From Palsa-506 sp963755815 (GTDB lineage: Bacteria > Actinomycetota > Actinomycetes > Streptosporangiales > Streptosporangiaceae): a stretch of 64,000 nt of DNA. Location of the stretch: NCBI GenBank assembly GCA_963755815.1, contig CAVWLF010000026.1:248001-312000 (forward strand), written 5' to 3'. Positions 10,963-20,121 of the stretch are shown here, piece by piece. The notes beneath the pieces are model-generated. The model had not been told where the DNA came from. It did no database searches and was given only the letters and a program-made list of their open reading frames with translations. How positions within the stretch are numbered: position 1 is the first letter of the stretch; every line of letters starts with the position of its first letter. Made by a program: the position numbers and the translations under genes.

Positions 10963-11826
10963 ATGTTCGGTTTTCTTGGCGTCGCTGTCGGCGCCGCATA
11001 TCACGTTGTCTCTGCGTACGCCCAGGTCCTGGCGCCGCTCACCGGGAGCCTGGCCACCGCGGCGGCGATCGTCGCGTTCACGATGACCGTCCGCCTGCTG
11101 CTGCTGCCGTTCAGCCTGTCGGCAGCTCGCGGCCAGGCCAGCCAGGCCCGGCTGCTGCCTCAGGTCACCGAGCTGCAGAAGCGGCACGCCGGCCAGCCAG
11201 ACCGGCTGCGGATAGAGCTGGCTGCGCTCTACCAGCGGGAAAACGCCAGCGCGCTGGCCGGCTGCCTGCCGGCCCTGATTCAGCTGCCGTTCTTCAGCGT
11301 CATGTACCGGCTGTTCCTTGACCACACCGTGAACGGCGCGCCGAACGGCCTGCTCAGTCACAACCTGCTCGGCGTGCCGCTGGGCAGCCACCTGCTCAGC
11401 GGCGCCGGACCGTTCAGCGCCCAGGGCGCTGTCTTCCTTGGGCTGCTCGCCCTGATCGCCGTCGTGGCCTGGATCTCCGCCCGAGCAGCGCGGCACGCAG
11501 CAGCACCCGCCGGAGCGGCACAGTCCGGCAAGGCAGTTCAGCCCGGCAAGGCAGTTCAGCCCGGCAAGGCAGTTCAGCCCGGCAAGGCAGTTCAGCCCGG
11601 TAAGACAGACCGGCCGGGCGGGGCGGCACAGGCCGCAGTATTCGGCTGGCTCACCCGGGTGCTGCCCTACCTGACGATCGTTATCGCTGCTGTAGTGCCG
11701 CTGGCCGCGGGCATCTACCTGCTGATCACGACGGCATGGACCACCGCCGAGCGTGCGCTGCTGCGGCGCAGGATCCTGCCGTCTGGCACGCCGGGCCCGG
11801 AACCAGCCGGCCCTGCCCTTGCGTAG
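10963..11826 (+). CDS. yidC: YidC/Oxa1-family membrane protein insertase
   Basis: The 287-residue protein has the Oxa1/YidC core: TAAAIVAFTMTVRLLLLPFSLSAARGQ (helix with the conserved cytoplasmic-facing Arg), LLPQVTELQKRHAGQPDRLRIELAALYQRENASALAGCLPALIQLPFF, then three further helices. It inserts small or Sec-released membrane proteins. It lacks the large periplasmic domain of proteobacterial YidC, as usual in Gram-positives. Between the fourth and fifth helices sits a tail made of five 18-bp repeats encoding QPGKAV units. As a second copy outside the rpmH-rnpA locus it may be an accessory insertase; the main copy would lie elsewhere. Confidence 0.85.
   Translation: MFGFLGVAVGAAYHVVSAYAQVLAPLTGSLATAAAIVAFTMTVRLLLLPFSLSAARGQASQARLLPQVTELQKRHAGQPDRLRIELAALYQRENASALAGCLPALIQLPFFSVMYRLFLDHTVNGAPNGLLSHNLLGVPLGSHLLSGAGPFSAQGAVFLGLLALIAVVAWISARAARHAAAPAGAAQSGKAVQPGKAVQPGKAVQPGKAVQPGKTDRPGGAAQAAVFGWLTRVLPYLTIVIAAVVPLAAGIYLLITTAWTTAERALLRRRILPSGTPGPEPAGPALA
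11521..11610 (+). repeat. 18-bp tandem repeat (5 units) inside yidC
   Basis: Five head-to-tail copies of CAGCCCGGCAAGGCAGTT, the first and last slightly diverged, encode QxGKAV hexapeptides. The repeat is a multiple of three, so unit number can change without breaking the frame. The encoded segment is a positively charged loop of the insertase. Confidence 0.95.
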
Positions 11827-11908
11827 GCTCCGCCGCGCGCTCGCGGAGCGACGTCAGCGTCTCGCCTACCGGATCAGCCCCGGCGGCCGGGATGGGCACG
11901 CGCTGCGG

Positions 11909-12016
11909 TTCCTGGAGAGTGAGGTCTGGCCCCGGATACCGGTAAGCGAACTCGGCCGCCGCCTCAGCCGGGGCGAGGAGGATGAGATTCTCGGTTATGG
12001 CCCGGAGGGCCTGTGA
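11909..12016 (+). pseudogene. C-terminal remnant of a VapB-like antitoxin
   Basis: In this frame the last 35 codons read FLESEVWPRIPVSELGRRL.. and end EEDEILGYGPEGL, resembling the C-terminus of antitoxins that precede PIN-domain toxins (ILGYGPxG then a 4-nt overlap with vapC). The frame is open upstream into the yidC 3' end (to 11753), but no N-terminal DNA-binding part is recognisable, so the gene looks 5'-decayed. The toxin start follows directly at 12013. I rely on family memory for the match; the coupling geometry supports it. Confidence 0.5.
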
Positions 12017-12942
12017 TCGTCGATACCTCGGCCCTCGTCGCCGGATAGCTGGCCGTGCCAACGGGGCAGGATGTCCGCCGCGACGGCCTCGAGCACGGCC
12101 TCATCACCGGCATAGGAGCCGTCCGGGCGGGGCCAGTGCGTGGTGACGTCGGTGAAGCCGGCCGCATCGGCCCGGCCGATGGCCTCGGCGAAGTACCCGG
12201 CACTGGACAGCGAGAACACCGGCCCGGCGTCCAGCGACAGGTACCGGTCCACCGAGCCGGGCTCGCGGCCGGCCGCGTCCAGCGCCTCGGTGAACCGCTC
12301 GCCTGCTTCCGCGACCGACCGCCACCACTGCTCCAGATCGCCGGACTTCGTGCCGGTGGTGATCCAGCCCTGGCCGAAGCGGGCGGCGAGCCTGCGCGTC
12401 CGCGGGCCGTTGGCCGCGACGACGAACGGCACCCGGGGCCGCTGCACGCAGCCGGGCGTGCTGCGGGCGTCCACCGCGGCGTAGTAGTCGCCGCGCCAGG
12501 TCACCCGGTCGGTGCGCAGCAGCAGGTCGAGCAGCTCGGTGAACTCGGCGAACCGGTCGGCCCGGGCCCGGACGGTCAGCGGCGGTTCGCCGAGGACGGC
12601 GGTGTCGAAGCTCGTGCCGCCCGCTCCCGCGCCGACGCCGAGCACCAGCCGGCCACCGCTGACATCGTCGAGCGCGGTCAGCTGCCGGGCGAAGCTCACC
12701 GGGTGCCGGAAGTTCGGCGACGCGACCATCGTCCCGAGCCGGATGCGCGAGGTCACCATCGCCGCGGCCGTCAGCGTCGGCACCGCGTCGAACCACGGGC
12801 CGTCCACCAGGTCCCGCCAGCCGAGGTGGTCGTAAGTCCACGCGTGCGCGAAGCCGTACTCCTCGGCGCGGCACCAGCGCCGGGCCGCCTCCCGCCACCG
12901 CATGTCGGGGAGGATGATGATGCCTATTCGCACCCACGGCAT
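11995..12942 (-). CDS. LLM-class (F420-dependent) oxidoreductase
   Basis: The 315-residue protein has the bacterial luciferase-like TIM barrel: IGIIILPDM at the start, YGFAHAWTYDHLGWRD, TSRIRLGTMVASPNFRHPVSFARQLTALDDVSGGRLVLGVGAG, and VVAANGPRTRRLAARFGQGWITTG. This spacing is typical of F420-dependent oxidoreductases in actinobacteria. The substrate is unknown. The last ~20 residues (about GDEGRGIDDHRPSGP) are read through the opposite-strand vapBC relic, so the original stop codon may have been lost when the relic formed. Confidence 0.85.
   Translation of the reverse strand: MPWVRIGIIILPDMRWREAARRWCRAEEYGFAHAWTYDHLGWRDLVDGPWFDAVPTLTAAAMVTSRIRLGTMVASPNFRHPVSFARQLTALDDVSGGRLVLGVGAGAGGTSFDTAVLGEPPLTVRARADRFAEFTELLDLLLRTDRVTWRGDYYAAVDARSTPGCVQRPRVPFVVAANGPRTRRLAARFGQGWITTGTKSGDLEQWWRSVAEAGERFTEALDAAGREPGSVDRYLSLDAGPVFSLSSAGYFAEAIGRADAAGFTDVTTHWPRPDGSYAGDEAVLEAVAADILPRWHGQLSGDEGRGIDDHRPSGP
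12013..12048 (+). pseudogene. vapC: vapC toxin start, truncated after 11 residues
   Basis: GTG 12013 overlaps the antitoxin stop by 4 nt (GTGA) and encodes VIVDTSALVAG followed by TAG. VIVDTSALVA is the classic first beta-strand of VapC-type PIN ribonucleases, including the first catalytic Asp. The rest of the PIN domain is absent: the downstream DNA is the 3' end of the opposite-strand LLM gene. Confidence 0.65.
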
Positions 12943-13097
12943 GCTATCGGGGCGGGCCGGGCGGCAGCCCTCCGGCGGGGGTGGTGTACGCCGCTGACCT
13001 CGTTCGGCATGATGAGGGAAAGTAACCGGGCGCGGGCTCTCGCTGCCGTGCGCGCCCGGAGGTGCCCAGAGCCAGCGCCGTGCCCGAGGAGGCCGCC

Positions 13098-14360
13098 ATG
13101 CATCAGCCGCCCATTCCGCATGTCGCCAGCGAGGACCCCGAGATCGCCGAGCTGATCGAGGGCGAGGCGCGGCGGCAGTTCGAGAAGATCCGGCTGATCC
13201 CGTCGGAGAACTATGTCTCGGTCGCGGTCCTGGAGGCCGCGGGCACCGTGCTGACCAACAAGTACTCCGAGGGGTACGCGGGCCGCCGGTACTACGAGGG
13301 CCAGCAGTTCATCGACCCGATCGAGCAGCTCGCGGCGCAGCGGGCCGAGGCCGTCTTCGGCGTCGACCACGCCAACGTCCAGCCGTACTCCGGTTCGCCG
13401 GCCAACCTGGCCGTCTACCTGGCCTTCCTGCAGCCGGGCGAGACGGTGATGGGGATGGCGCTGCCGATGGGCGGGCATCTGACCCACGGCTGGCCGGTAT
13501 CGGCTACCGGCAAGTGGTTCCGGTCGGTCCAGTACGGGGTGCGGGCGGACACCGGCCGGGTGGACCTCGACGAGGTGCGGGACCTGGCTCTGCGCGAGCG
13601 GCCCAAGGTGATCTTCTGCGGCGGGACGGCGATCCCGCGGACGATCGACTTCCCGGCGTTCGCTGAGATCGCGGCCGAGGCCGGCGCCGTGCTGGTGGCC
13701 GACATCGCGCATATTGCCGGGCTGGTGGCCGGGGGCGCGCATCCCAGCCCGGTCGGGCACGCCCCCGTCATCACCACCACCACGCACAAAACCCTCCGCG
13801 GCCCGCGCGGCGCGATGATCATGTCAACGGCCGAGTACGCCAAGGCGCTGGACAAGGCGGTCTTCCCCGGCCTGCAGGGCGGCCCGCACAACCACACCAC
13901 CGCCGGGATCGCGGTCGCGCTGCACGAGGCCGCGCAGCCCGAGTTCCGCAGCTACGCGCATCAGGTCGTGGCCAACGCCCAGGCGCTGGCCGCGGCGCTG
14001 CTGGACCGGGGGTACAGCCTGGTTTCCGGCGGGACCGATAATCACCTGATCCTGATGGACCTCACCCCGCAGGGCATCGCGGGCAAGCCCGCCGCGAAGG
14101 CGCTGGACCGGGCGGGCATCGAGGTGAACTACAACACGGTGCCGTTCGACCCGCGCAAGCCGTTTGACCCGTCCGGCATCAGGATCGGCACGCCGTCGCT
14201 CACCACCCGCGGCCTGACCGAGGAGCACATGCCGCGGATCGCCGCCTGGATGGACGAGGCGATTACCGCGGCGCTGAAGGAAGATGAGGCTTCGATCGGG
14301 CGGGTGGCGGGCGAGATCAGGGAACTGCTGGCCGGCTTCCCGATGGCCGGCTGGGCCTAA
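13098..14360 (+). CDS. glyA: Serine hydroxymethyltransferase
   Basis: GlyA (420 residues from ATG 13098, GAGGAGG upstream) interconverts serine and glycine, moving a one-carbon unit to tetrahydrofolate with PLP. It carries RLIPSENYVS, NKYSEGYAGRRYYEGQQFIDPIE, NVQPYSGSPANLAVY, the PLP-lysine motif TTTTHKTLRGPRG (Lys231) and VFPGLQGGPHNH. It lacks part of the usual G-S-D wording around the substrate loop but is otherwise standard. A longer GTG-type start 36 nt upstream is open but lies before the ribosome site. The 155-nt leader shows no riboswitch that I can recognise. Confidence 0.95.
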   Translation: MHQPPIPHVASEDPEIAELIEGEARRQFEKIRLIPSENYVSVAVLEAAGTVLTNKYSEGYAGRRYYEGQQFIDPIEQLAAQRAEAVFGVDHANVQPYSGSPANLAVYLAFLQPGETVMGMALPMGGHLTHGWPVSATGKWFRSVQYGVRADTGRVDLDEVRDLALRERPKVIFCGGTAIPRTIDFPAFAEIAAEAGAVLVADIAHIAGLVAGGAHPSPVGHAPVITTTTHKTLRGPRGAMIMSTAEYAKALDKAVFPGLQGGPHNHTTAGIAVALHEAAQPEFRSYAHQVVANAQALAAALLDRGYSLVSGGTDNHLILMDLTPQGIAGKPAAKALDRAGIEVNYNTVPFDPRKPFDPSGIRIGTPSLTTRGLTEEHMPRIAAWMDEAITAALKEDEASIGRVAGEIRELLAGFPMAGWA

Positions 14361-14567
14361 CGTCCACTCGTGGCGGCCCGCCTCGCGCCGGCGGAGGGAC
14401 GCCGGGCCGGCCGGTGCGGGGGAGTGCTGTCCGGCCGGGCGCTGTCCGGCCGGGTGCGGGGCGGCCGGGTGCGGGCCGGAGGGATATCCCCGGCCGCCAG
14501 GGGCGCTGACGACCGGGGATCCTCGTTGCTCGATGCCGGAGTGCGACGGGCGGCCTGGGTCCGGTGC

Positions 14568-14852
14568 TCAGCGGAGGTAAAACTCGTCCGCGTCGTACTC
14601 GGTGAACTCACTGCTCGACGCCACATCGGTCATGCCGAGCGACTGGAACGCGGGAAAGAGCTGCTCGGCGGCCCACCGGTCCATCTGGGCCTTGGACTCC
14701 CACACGGTCACCACGTTGAGACCCTTCTCGTCCGTGCCGGCCGCCCAGGCGAGCAGGCCGTCGATGTCCTGGGGCGGGTTGTGCTTGGCGGCGACCGCGC
14801 GGAAGCCGTCGATCGTTGCGCCGGGCGTCGTTGCGACGTGGATGTGTGCCAT
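14568..14852 (-). CDS. Small ABM/dimeric alpha-beta barrel-like protein
   Basis: The 94-residue protein starts at ATG 14852. It reads MAHIHVATTPGATIDGFRAV, then LNVVTVWESKAQMDRWAAEQLFPAFQSLGM, the pattern of the antibiotic-biosynthesis-monooxygenase-like fold, in which a W/ES..A..RW segment marks the last helix. Such proteins either oxidise small aromatics or have lost activity. It lies 96 nt downstream of the large LuxR-type regulator on the same strand and may be its target or operon partner. Function is not assigned. The 207-nt stretch between it and glyA holds only short GC-rich direct repeats. Confidence 0.65.
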   Translation of the reverse strand: MAHIHVATTPGATIDGFRAVAAKHNPPQDIDGLLAWAAGTDEKGLNVVTVWESKAQMDRWAAEQLFPAFQSLGMTDVASSSEFTEYDADEFYLR

Positions 14853-14948
14853 TTCGTCGGGCCTTTCGCTGAGTTTGTGCTGACAGCAAAGACGCTACGG
14901 AAAAGCCCGGCTCCGGCCATCCGGGGAATTACTTACCGGAGTACTCAT

Positions 14949-17939
14949 TCACGGCCGGCCCGGGTACTCATGCCGGGCGCTACCGCCCGCTGCGCTGCCG
15001 TCCGCTGCGCTGGACCAGGTGGCGATCTGGCTGCGGTTGCGCAGCCCGAGCTTGGTCAGGATGTGCCGCACGTGGTTCTCGGCCGTCCGCTCGGAGACGT
15101 AAAGGTCCCGGCCGATCTGCTTATTCGTCAGTCCCCGCGCTACCAGCCGGGCCACCTCCTGCTCGCGGGGGCTGAGGGGTGAGCTGGCCGGCGCCGCGGC
15201 CGGCTGCCGGGCCCGCAGCCGCTCGATCCACTCGGTGAATGGCACCATTCCGAGCTGCTCGGCCTCGCCAGCAGCGGCGTCCAGCGCGGCCAGCGCCTCG
15301 TCCCGGTCGCCCGGCGCCTGCCGCCGGATCAGGGCCGCGGCGAGTTCGACCCGGGCTTGCACAGCGCACCCGCGGGCGCCGTTGCCGTCGCAGATCGGGA
15401 CCGCCGTCCGCAGGTCGTTAACCGCCGGGTCAAGCTGGCCGAGCGCGGCGGCCGCCTGGCCGAGCGGCAGCTCGACCGGGCCCATGTAAACCCCGGAGCC
15501 GGCCCCGTTGGCGACATGCTGGCCGCGGAACGGCTCGAAGCACGCCGCCAGGAACTCGATGTCGCCGGCCCGGCCGAGGCCGATGGCGACCGTCAGCCCG
15601 TGCGCCCAGGCTGGCACGCGCATCGCCGGTACCGGCGTCCAGGACCGGACGGGGCCGGCCAGGGCGTAGGCGGCCTCAGCGGCGGCGCGATCGCCCTGGT
15701 GCAGGCGGATCAGCGCGAGGCTGAGCGCGGGGAAGATGGTGGCGACGCCGCGGGTCGTGTCGATGGCATCCGGCCGCAGGTGGGCGGGGAGCTGGTCCCA
15801 TAGCTCGACAAAGCCGGATCGGCCCAGCCCGATGTGCAGGCCCGCCTGGCCCAGGATCACCGCGCAGGCGCCAAACGCCGTCGGGTGTCCCATGTCGCTG
15901 AACACCTTGAATGCGTCGGCGGCCAGCCGGGTCGCCTCGGTGAAACGCCCGGTCGCCAGCGCGAGCGTCGCGGAAGTCTCCAGGAAATGAAATTGCCCGA
16001 GCGGGCCGGGGACCCGTTCCACGCAGTTTTCGAGATCGGCGAGCTCAGGCCGGATATTCCTCAGCTGACCCGTCTCGAACAGGGTGTCGATGCGCCACAG
16101 GCGGCCCCACATCTCGAGCCAGGGGCTGCCCAGGACGTCGGCGACCGCCAGCATGCGGCCCGCCAGGGCAGCCCGTTCGGCGACTTTGTCGGGGGCGCAG
16201 CAAGCCAGCTGCCGGGCCCGGAGCGCGTCCACGAGCGCGACCGGGTCGGCCGAGGACTCGGCGGCGGCCAGCGCGTCCCGGCTGACCTGTCCCGCCCGGT
16301 CGTACTCACCGCGGTACACCAGCGCCTGCGCGTACCGGGCGGAGACCCGGGCGCGCAGATCATCCGCCAGATCGGCCCCGGTCAGGGCCTGCTCGCAGAC
16401 GCGGCAGATCTCGCCGTCCCACTCCGGTACGCCGGTGGCCTCCATCACTAGCGCCGTGCGGGCCAGCCAGAGCCGGTCACGCCGGCGCCCGGCCCGCCGT
16501 CCGACGCTGGCCGCCATCTCCTGCGATCCGGGCAGGTCCCCGCTGCGGTGCAGGACCTCGGCCAGCGCGAGCTCGAGCCGGGAGCGGTCGTCCTCGCCGA
16601 TCTCCGCGTCGCCGACCGACAGCGCCTGCCGGTACAGGCGCACGGCCTCCTCGAACGCCAGTGACTGTGCCGCCACGCCGGCGGCCGCTGCGCACGCCGC
16701 TACCGCTACCGCCCGGTCACCGGGCAGCGATGCCTCGACCCGGTGCCGGGCCACCTCGGCCAGGTGCAGATCCAGCTGCCCTTCGTACAGGGCCTCGATC
16801 GCGTCCGCGGCGGCGGCGTGCAGCCGCCGCTGATCCGAGGCGCTCAGCCGGGCGAGCACCGCCGAGCGAACCAGCGCGTGCGAGAACCGGTGATCGCCGG
16901 GACGCTCGCCGGCCACCAGGAACCCGGCGGCACGGCACTCGTCCAGGGGACCGAGCAGGGCGAGTACCGGCACGTCCAGCATCTTGGCCAGCACGCCGGC
17001 CGAGAACCGGTTGCCGGCCACCGCCGCGGCCCGCAGCAGTTCCCGGGCGGCATCCGGGAGCTGCGTGAGCCGGTAGGCCGTCGCCTCCAGCACCCGTCCC
17101 GGCACCGACCCCGGCCCGCCCGCCCGGCCACCGCGCTGATCGAGGAGCATGCTGGCCACCTCGCGGACCAGAAACGGATTGCCGCCCGTTTCGGAGTGCA
17201 CCTCGCCCGCCCGTTCCGGCGACGCCGGCAGCCCGGCGGCGACCAGCAGATCCGCGACGGCACCAGCGGGCAGGCCCGGCAGGTCCACCCGCTCGGTGTT
17301 GGCATCCGCCGACAGGCGCGGCACGATCCCGCTGCCCGTGCCGCCCGGCGCCGGCGAGTCCCGGCAGGTCGCGAAGATCAGGATCGGCGTCCCGCGCAGC
17401 TGCCGCACGACATCGGCGAGCAGAACCGCTGATGCGTCATCCGCCCACTGAAGATCATCAAGCACCAGCAGCAGCCCGCGCTGCCCGGCGGCCTGCGCCA
17501 GCCTGCGGCGAACCTCGGCGAACAGCGCGAATCGCTGCCCGCTGCCCGCATCGACGTCATCAGCCAGCACCGGGCGCCCGGCGGCACCGGGCACCGGCGT
17601 CCACAAGTCCGGGCTGGATGCGCCGTCACCACCGGCCCGGATGGCGGGCTCGTCCAGCGCCAGCCGCCATAGCCCATACGGCGGCGAGCTGTCCCGGTCC
17701 GTCGCGCACGCCCACGCCACCGCCATGCCCCCGGCGGCAGCTGATACGGCGATCTCCTCGGCCAGGCGGGTTTTCCCGATCCCGGCCTCGCCCGTGCACA
17801 GCACCAGGCGCCCGCGGCCGGCCATGGCCTCATCCGCGAGCGCCGCAACCTGGGCCAGCTCGCGGTCGCGGCCCACCATCGGCCCGGCCACCGAGCCCTG
17901 CTCGCCCCCCACCGGGCCACCATAAGCGCCGAACGCCAT
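14949..17939 (-). CDS. LuxR-family ATPase regulator (LAL type)
   Basis: The 996-residue protein is a large STAND-type regulator. Walker A is GEAGIGKT at residues 50-57; Walker B is LLLVLDDLQWADD around residue 160. A TPR-like helical region fills the middle. The C-terminus carries a LuxR helix-turn-helix (LSPREQEVARLVARGLTNKQIG.., about 920-980) ending VRHILTKLGLRNRSQIA. Family members bind an inducer or partner through the repeat region and activate transcription. No receiver domain is present. Start ATG 17939 gives the family's usual N-terminus (GRDRELAQVAALADEA). It lies 59 nt after the lipoprotein gene and may share its transcript. Confidence 0.92.
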   Translation of the reverse strand: MAFGAYGGPVGGEQGSVAGPMVGRDRELAQVAALADEAMAGRGRLVLCTGEAGIGKTRLAEEIAVSAAAGGMAVAWACATDRDSSPPYGLWRLALDEPAIRAGGDGASSPDLWTPVPGAAGRPVLADDVDAGSGQRFALFAEVRRRLAQAAGQRGLLLVLDDLQWADDASAVLLADVVRQLRGTPILIFATCRDSPAPGGTGSGIVPRLSADANTERVDLPGLPAGAVADLLVAAGLPASPERAGEVHSETGGNPFLVREVASMLLDQRGGRAGGPGSVPGRVLEATAYRLTQLPDAARELLRAAAVAGNRFSAGVLAKMLDVPVLALLGPLDECRAAGFLVAGERPGDHRFSHALVRSAVLARLSASDQRRLHAAAADAIEALYEGQLDLHLAEVARHRVEASLPGDRAVAVAACAAAAGVAAQSLAFEEAVRLYRQALSVGDAEIGEDDRSRLELALAEVLHRSGDLPGSQEMAASVGRRAGRRRDRLWLARTALVMEATGVPEWDGEICRVCEQALTGADLADDLRARVSARYAQALVYRGEYDRAGQVSRDALAAAESSADPVALVDALRARQLACCAPDKVAERAALAGRMLAVADVLGSPWLEMWGRLWRIDTLFETGQLRNIRPELADLENCVERVPGPLGQFHFLETSATLALATGRFTEATRLAADAFKVFSDMGHPTAFGACAVILGQAGLHIGLGRSGFVELWDQLPAHLRPDAIDTTRGVATIFPALSLALIRLHQGDRAAAEAAYALAGPVRSWTPVPAMRVPAWAHGLTVAIGLGRAGDIEFLAACFEPFRGQHVANGAGSGVYMGPVELPLGQAAAALGQLDPAVNDLRTAVPICDGNGARGCAVQARVELAAALIRRQAPGDRDEALAALDAAAGEAEQLGMVPFTEWIERLRARQPAAAPASSPLSPREQEVARLVARGLTNKQIGRDLYVSERTAENHVRHILTKLGLRNRSQIATWSSAADGSAAGGSARHEYPGRP

Positions 17940-17998
17940 GATCGCCTACCAGTGAACAGGAACGCCCGATGGTCGGCCCGTCCACGCGATGCCGATTC

Positions 17999-18577
17999 TC
18001 AGCTGGTCGAGGGCGGCGGCAGGTGCAGCGCCTTCCGGAGCGCGCGCACCCGCAACTCCACCGCTGCGTTAGCCGCCTTATGGCGGCGTGCGAAAGATCG
18101 CAGCTGGGCGATCGATTCCGACCGCGCCTCCCGCCGGGTGAAGGCGATCCTGCTCTGATTCGCGCGGATGAGTTCCCAGGCGAGAAAACCGATCGCGGGC
18201 GGGAAGGGAATGCGGGACAGCCGCCGGTCGAAGTGCAGTTCAGTGGCGGCCTCGGCGCGCAGGTCCGCCGCTGCCTTCGCGAGGTCGTCGTGGCTTTGAT
18301 CCCCGAAATCGTCGAACTCGACATCAAGCCGGTGATTGGCGGGCCGCGCTATCGCCAGGTACTCGGCGGCCAGCGTCCGGATGCTGACGGACGGCGCGGC
18401 GCTGGCCGACGGCGCGGCGCTGGCGGACGGCTGGGAAGCCGGCCTGGACGAGGTAGCCGGCGAGGCGGCCGGCGATGGCGATGAGCAGGCCGTCGCCAGG
18501 GCCAGCGCGCAGAGCATCACGCTGACAGCGCCCCGGCGGCACGCGGACTTCCGGGATCGGCGGTCGGTGAGCGTCAT
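17999..18577 (-). CDS. Putative lipoprotein
   Basis: From ATG 18577 the product has 192 residues: basic MTLTDRRSRKSACRRGA, a hydrophobic stretch and lipobox LATAC (Cys ~31), followed by a Ser/Ala/Pro linker with near-repeats (SASAAPSASAAPS). The mature part is helical and rich in charged residues (DDFGDQSHDDLAKAAADLRAEAATELHFDRRL). No family is recognised. It would be anchored on the outer face of the membrane. An upstream in-frame extension to 18664 would bury the signal peptide, so the later ATG is preferred, although no strong Shine-Dalgarno sequence is visible. It lies upstream of the LAL regulator. Confidence 0.65.
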   Translation of the reverse strand: MTLTDRRSRKSACRRGAVSVMLCALALATACSSPSPAASPATSSRPASQPSASAAPSASAAPSVSIRTLAAEYLAIARPANHRLDVEFDDFGDQSHDDLAKAAADLRAEAATELHFDRRLSRIPFPPAIGFLAWELIRANQSRIAFTRREARSESIAQLRSFARRHKAANAAVELRVRALRKALHLPPPSTS

Positions 18578-19326
18578 CGGAAAAGAGGTTCCATTGCTCG
18601 CGGTTGGCTCGGCTGGGCGCCCGCCGCCGCCGTGCCCCGTCACTGCTACGCACGGCAGCCGCACACCACAGGAGAACGGCTCGGCGGGCGCGAACGGCTG
18701 ACCTGGGCCAGTCTTTCGCGGTACCCGCCGGCCGTCAACCGCAGTGCGCTATCAAAGCCACCGGCCATCCCGGCCATTCGATTACCGCGAATGCCTATGG
18801 GCACGATTAATTTCGATTTGGCCGGGCCAGCCAAATGAGCTTCGCCAGGTCGGGGAATGGTCGAGCGGCCATTGATGCACGGCATCGGCTGGCCGGCCGG
18901 GGAGATCCGGCGGCCGGCACGGTACACCGGCTGAACGTCGCTCACGCGCTGCTGCGTCCGGGGGCGTATGCCATCTGGCCAGGCAGCTAACCGGCGTGAG
19001 GGCCGGGCGGTCACCGACGGGAGCCGGGCTGCCGTGGCGTCCTGCCATCGCCGTGGGCGGCAAGCCGGCCGGCCGGCCGGCATCACTCTATTACCATAAC
19101 GCAGCCGACCTATTACCTTTCAGCGGCCTTATCCGGACAGCAAGGTTTCAGAAATATATGACGGAGCATAACTATCGTTAGCAGGTCCACCAGCGAGATT
19201 TGCCGTTACTTTCGGTAAGTCGTAATGCTCTGTCCTATTGGTGGCAATTAACCTGGGCCGAGGGAGGGCAAACCGTATCACTTCCGCTAGCACGTGCGGA
19301 TATAAGGGGATTCCGCGCTCTGGCAC
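18578..19326. other. Intergenic stretch without a supported gene
   Basis: No open frame here has a convincing start, codon bias or homology. The part from about 19081 to 19310 is clearly less GC-rich than the surroundings (runs such as CTATTACCATAACG and GAAATATATGACGG) and may contain the promoter for the lectin fragment, or be residue of a decayed gene upstream of it. No terminator or repeat of note was seen. Confidence 0.5.
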
Positions 19327-19812
19327 GTGATCCGCCGCCCGGGCCGGAGCTGGACCAGGCCGCGCAGTCTGGGCATGGGGCCGCTCGGCGCCGCGCCGCA
19401 GGCCAGCGCGCGGGCCACGGGCGCGATTGACGTGTTCTGGCGCGGATCAGGGAACAACCGGCTGTGGTCAGCCGCCTTCAGACCCGGCCACCGATGGGCC
19501 GGCCCGCTCAGCCTGCACGGGCATCTCGCCTCGATCCCGTTCCCGCTGTTGTCGGGGGGCGGCCGGGTGCACGTCTTCTGGAAGGGAACAGACCATCAGC
19601 TGTGGCAGGTCTCGCGCGGGCCCAAGACGGGCTGGGGCCGTCCGTACCGGCTGCGCATGGGCCGGCTGCGGGCCGGGCCGTTCGGTGCCATCGGCCCCGG
19701 CGGGAAGAGCGTGGTGTTCTGGCGGGGGAAGGCAGGGCATCTGTGGTTCGCCGAGCAGGCGTCGGGCAGCAGCTGGATCGGGCCCCGCAACCTCGGCGGC
19801 CACGTGGCCTAG
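19327..19812 (+). pseudogene. C-terminal fragment of a PLL-like beta-propeller lectin
   Basis: The frame (161 codons, open from GTG 19327) holds three blades of a propeller: ..GAIDVFWRGSGNNRLWSAAF.., ..RVHVFWKGTDHQLWQVSRG.. and ..KSVVFWRGKAGHLWFAEQ.., each followed by W-x-GP-x-x-L. This is the repeat of fucose-binding PLL/PHL-type lectins and related secreted propellers. The frame opens in mid-blade (RSWTRPRSLGMGPLG), with no signal peptide and too few blades to close a propeller. It is therefore probably the 3' end of a larger gene whose 5' part is lost. A short functional lectin is less likely. Confidence 0.6.
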
Positions 19813-20121
19813 GCCGGCGACCCCGGCTCGGTGCAGTGCCGCTGACCGGCCGATAGCGATCGCGCCCCAGCGCAGGATCTTTCTGACCGTGCTCCGGCCC
19901 GTCCATGCGCGGCTGTCGATGGTTTATATCTACAATGGCGGGTAGCGACACATGAGTTCGCGCCATCCACCCGGGTGGCGCAGACCTGGAAGACATGTTG
20001 CAGAAGGCCGGTTCCAGCGCTTTGGCGGGATGCCGACCTGGCGGATTCTGTCATCACGGCAGACCGGAGTCCGTACTGTATATCTGTCTCGCATATTCAA
20101 TCGCGTCAACCTAGGACACCG
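19813..20121. other. Intergenic stretch before the GtrA gene
   Basis: The 309 nt hold no supported gene. Two AT-richer patches are visible, around 19918-19940 (GGTTTATATCTACAATGG) and 20068-20110 (GTACTGTATATCTGTCTCGC), the latter a plausible promoter region for the downstream gene. Confidence 0.4.

Noticed and set aside
12943..13097. Possible riboswitch (ZTP, glycine or THF class) in the glyA leader
   Set aside because: None of the conserved cores I know for these classes is visible.
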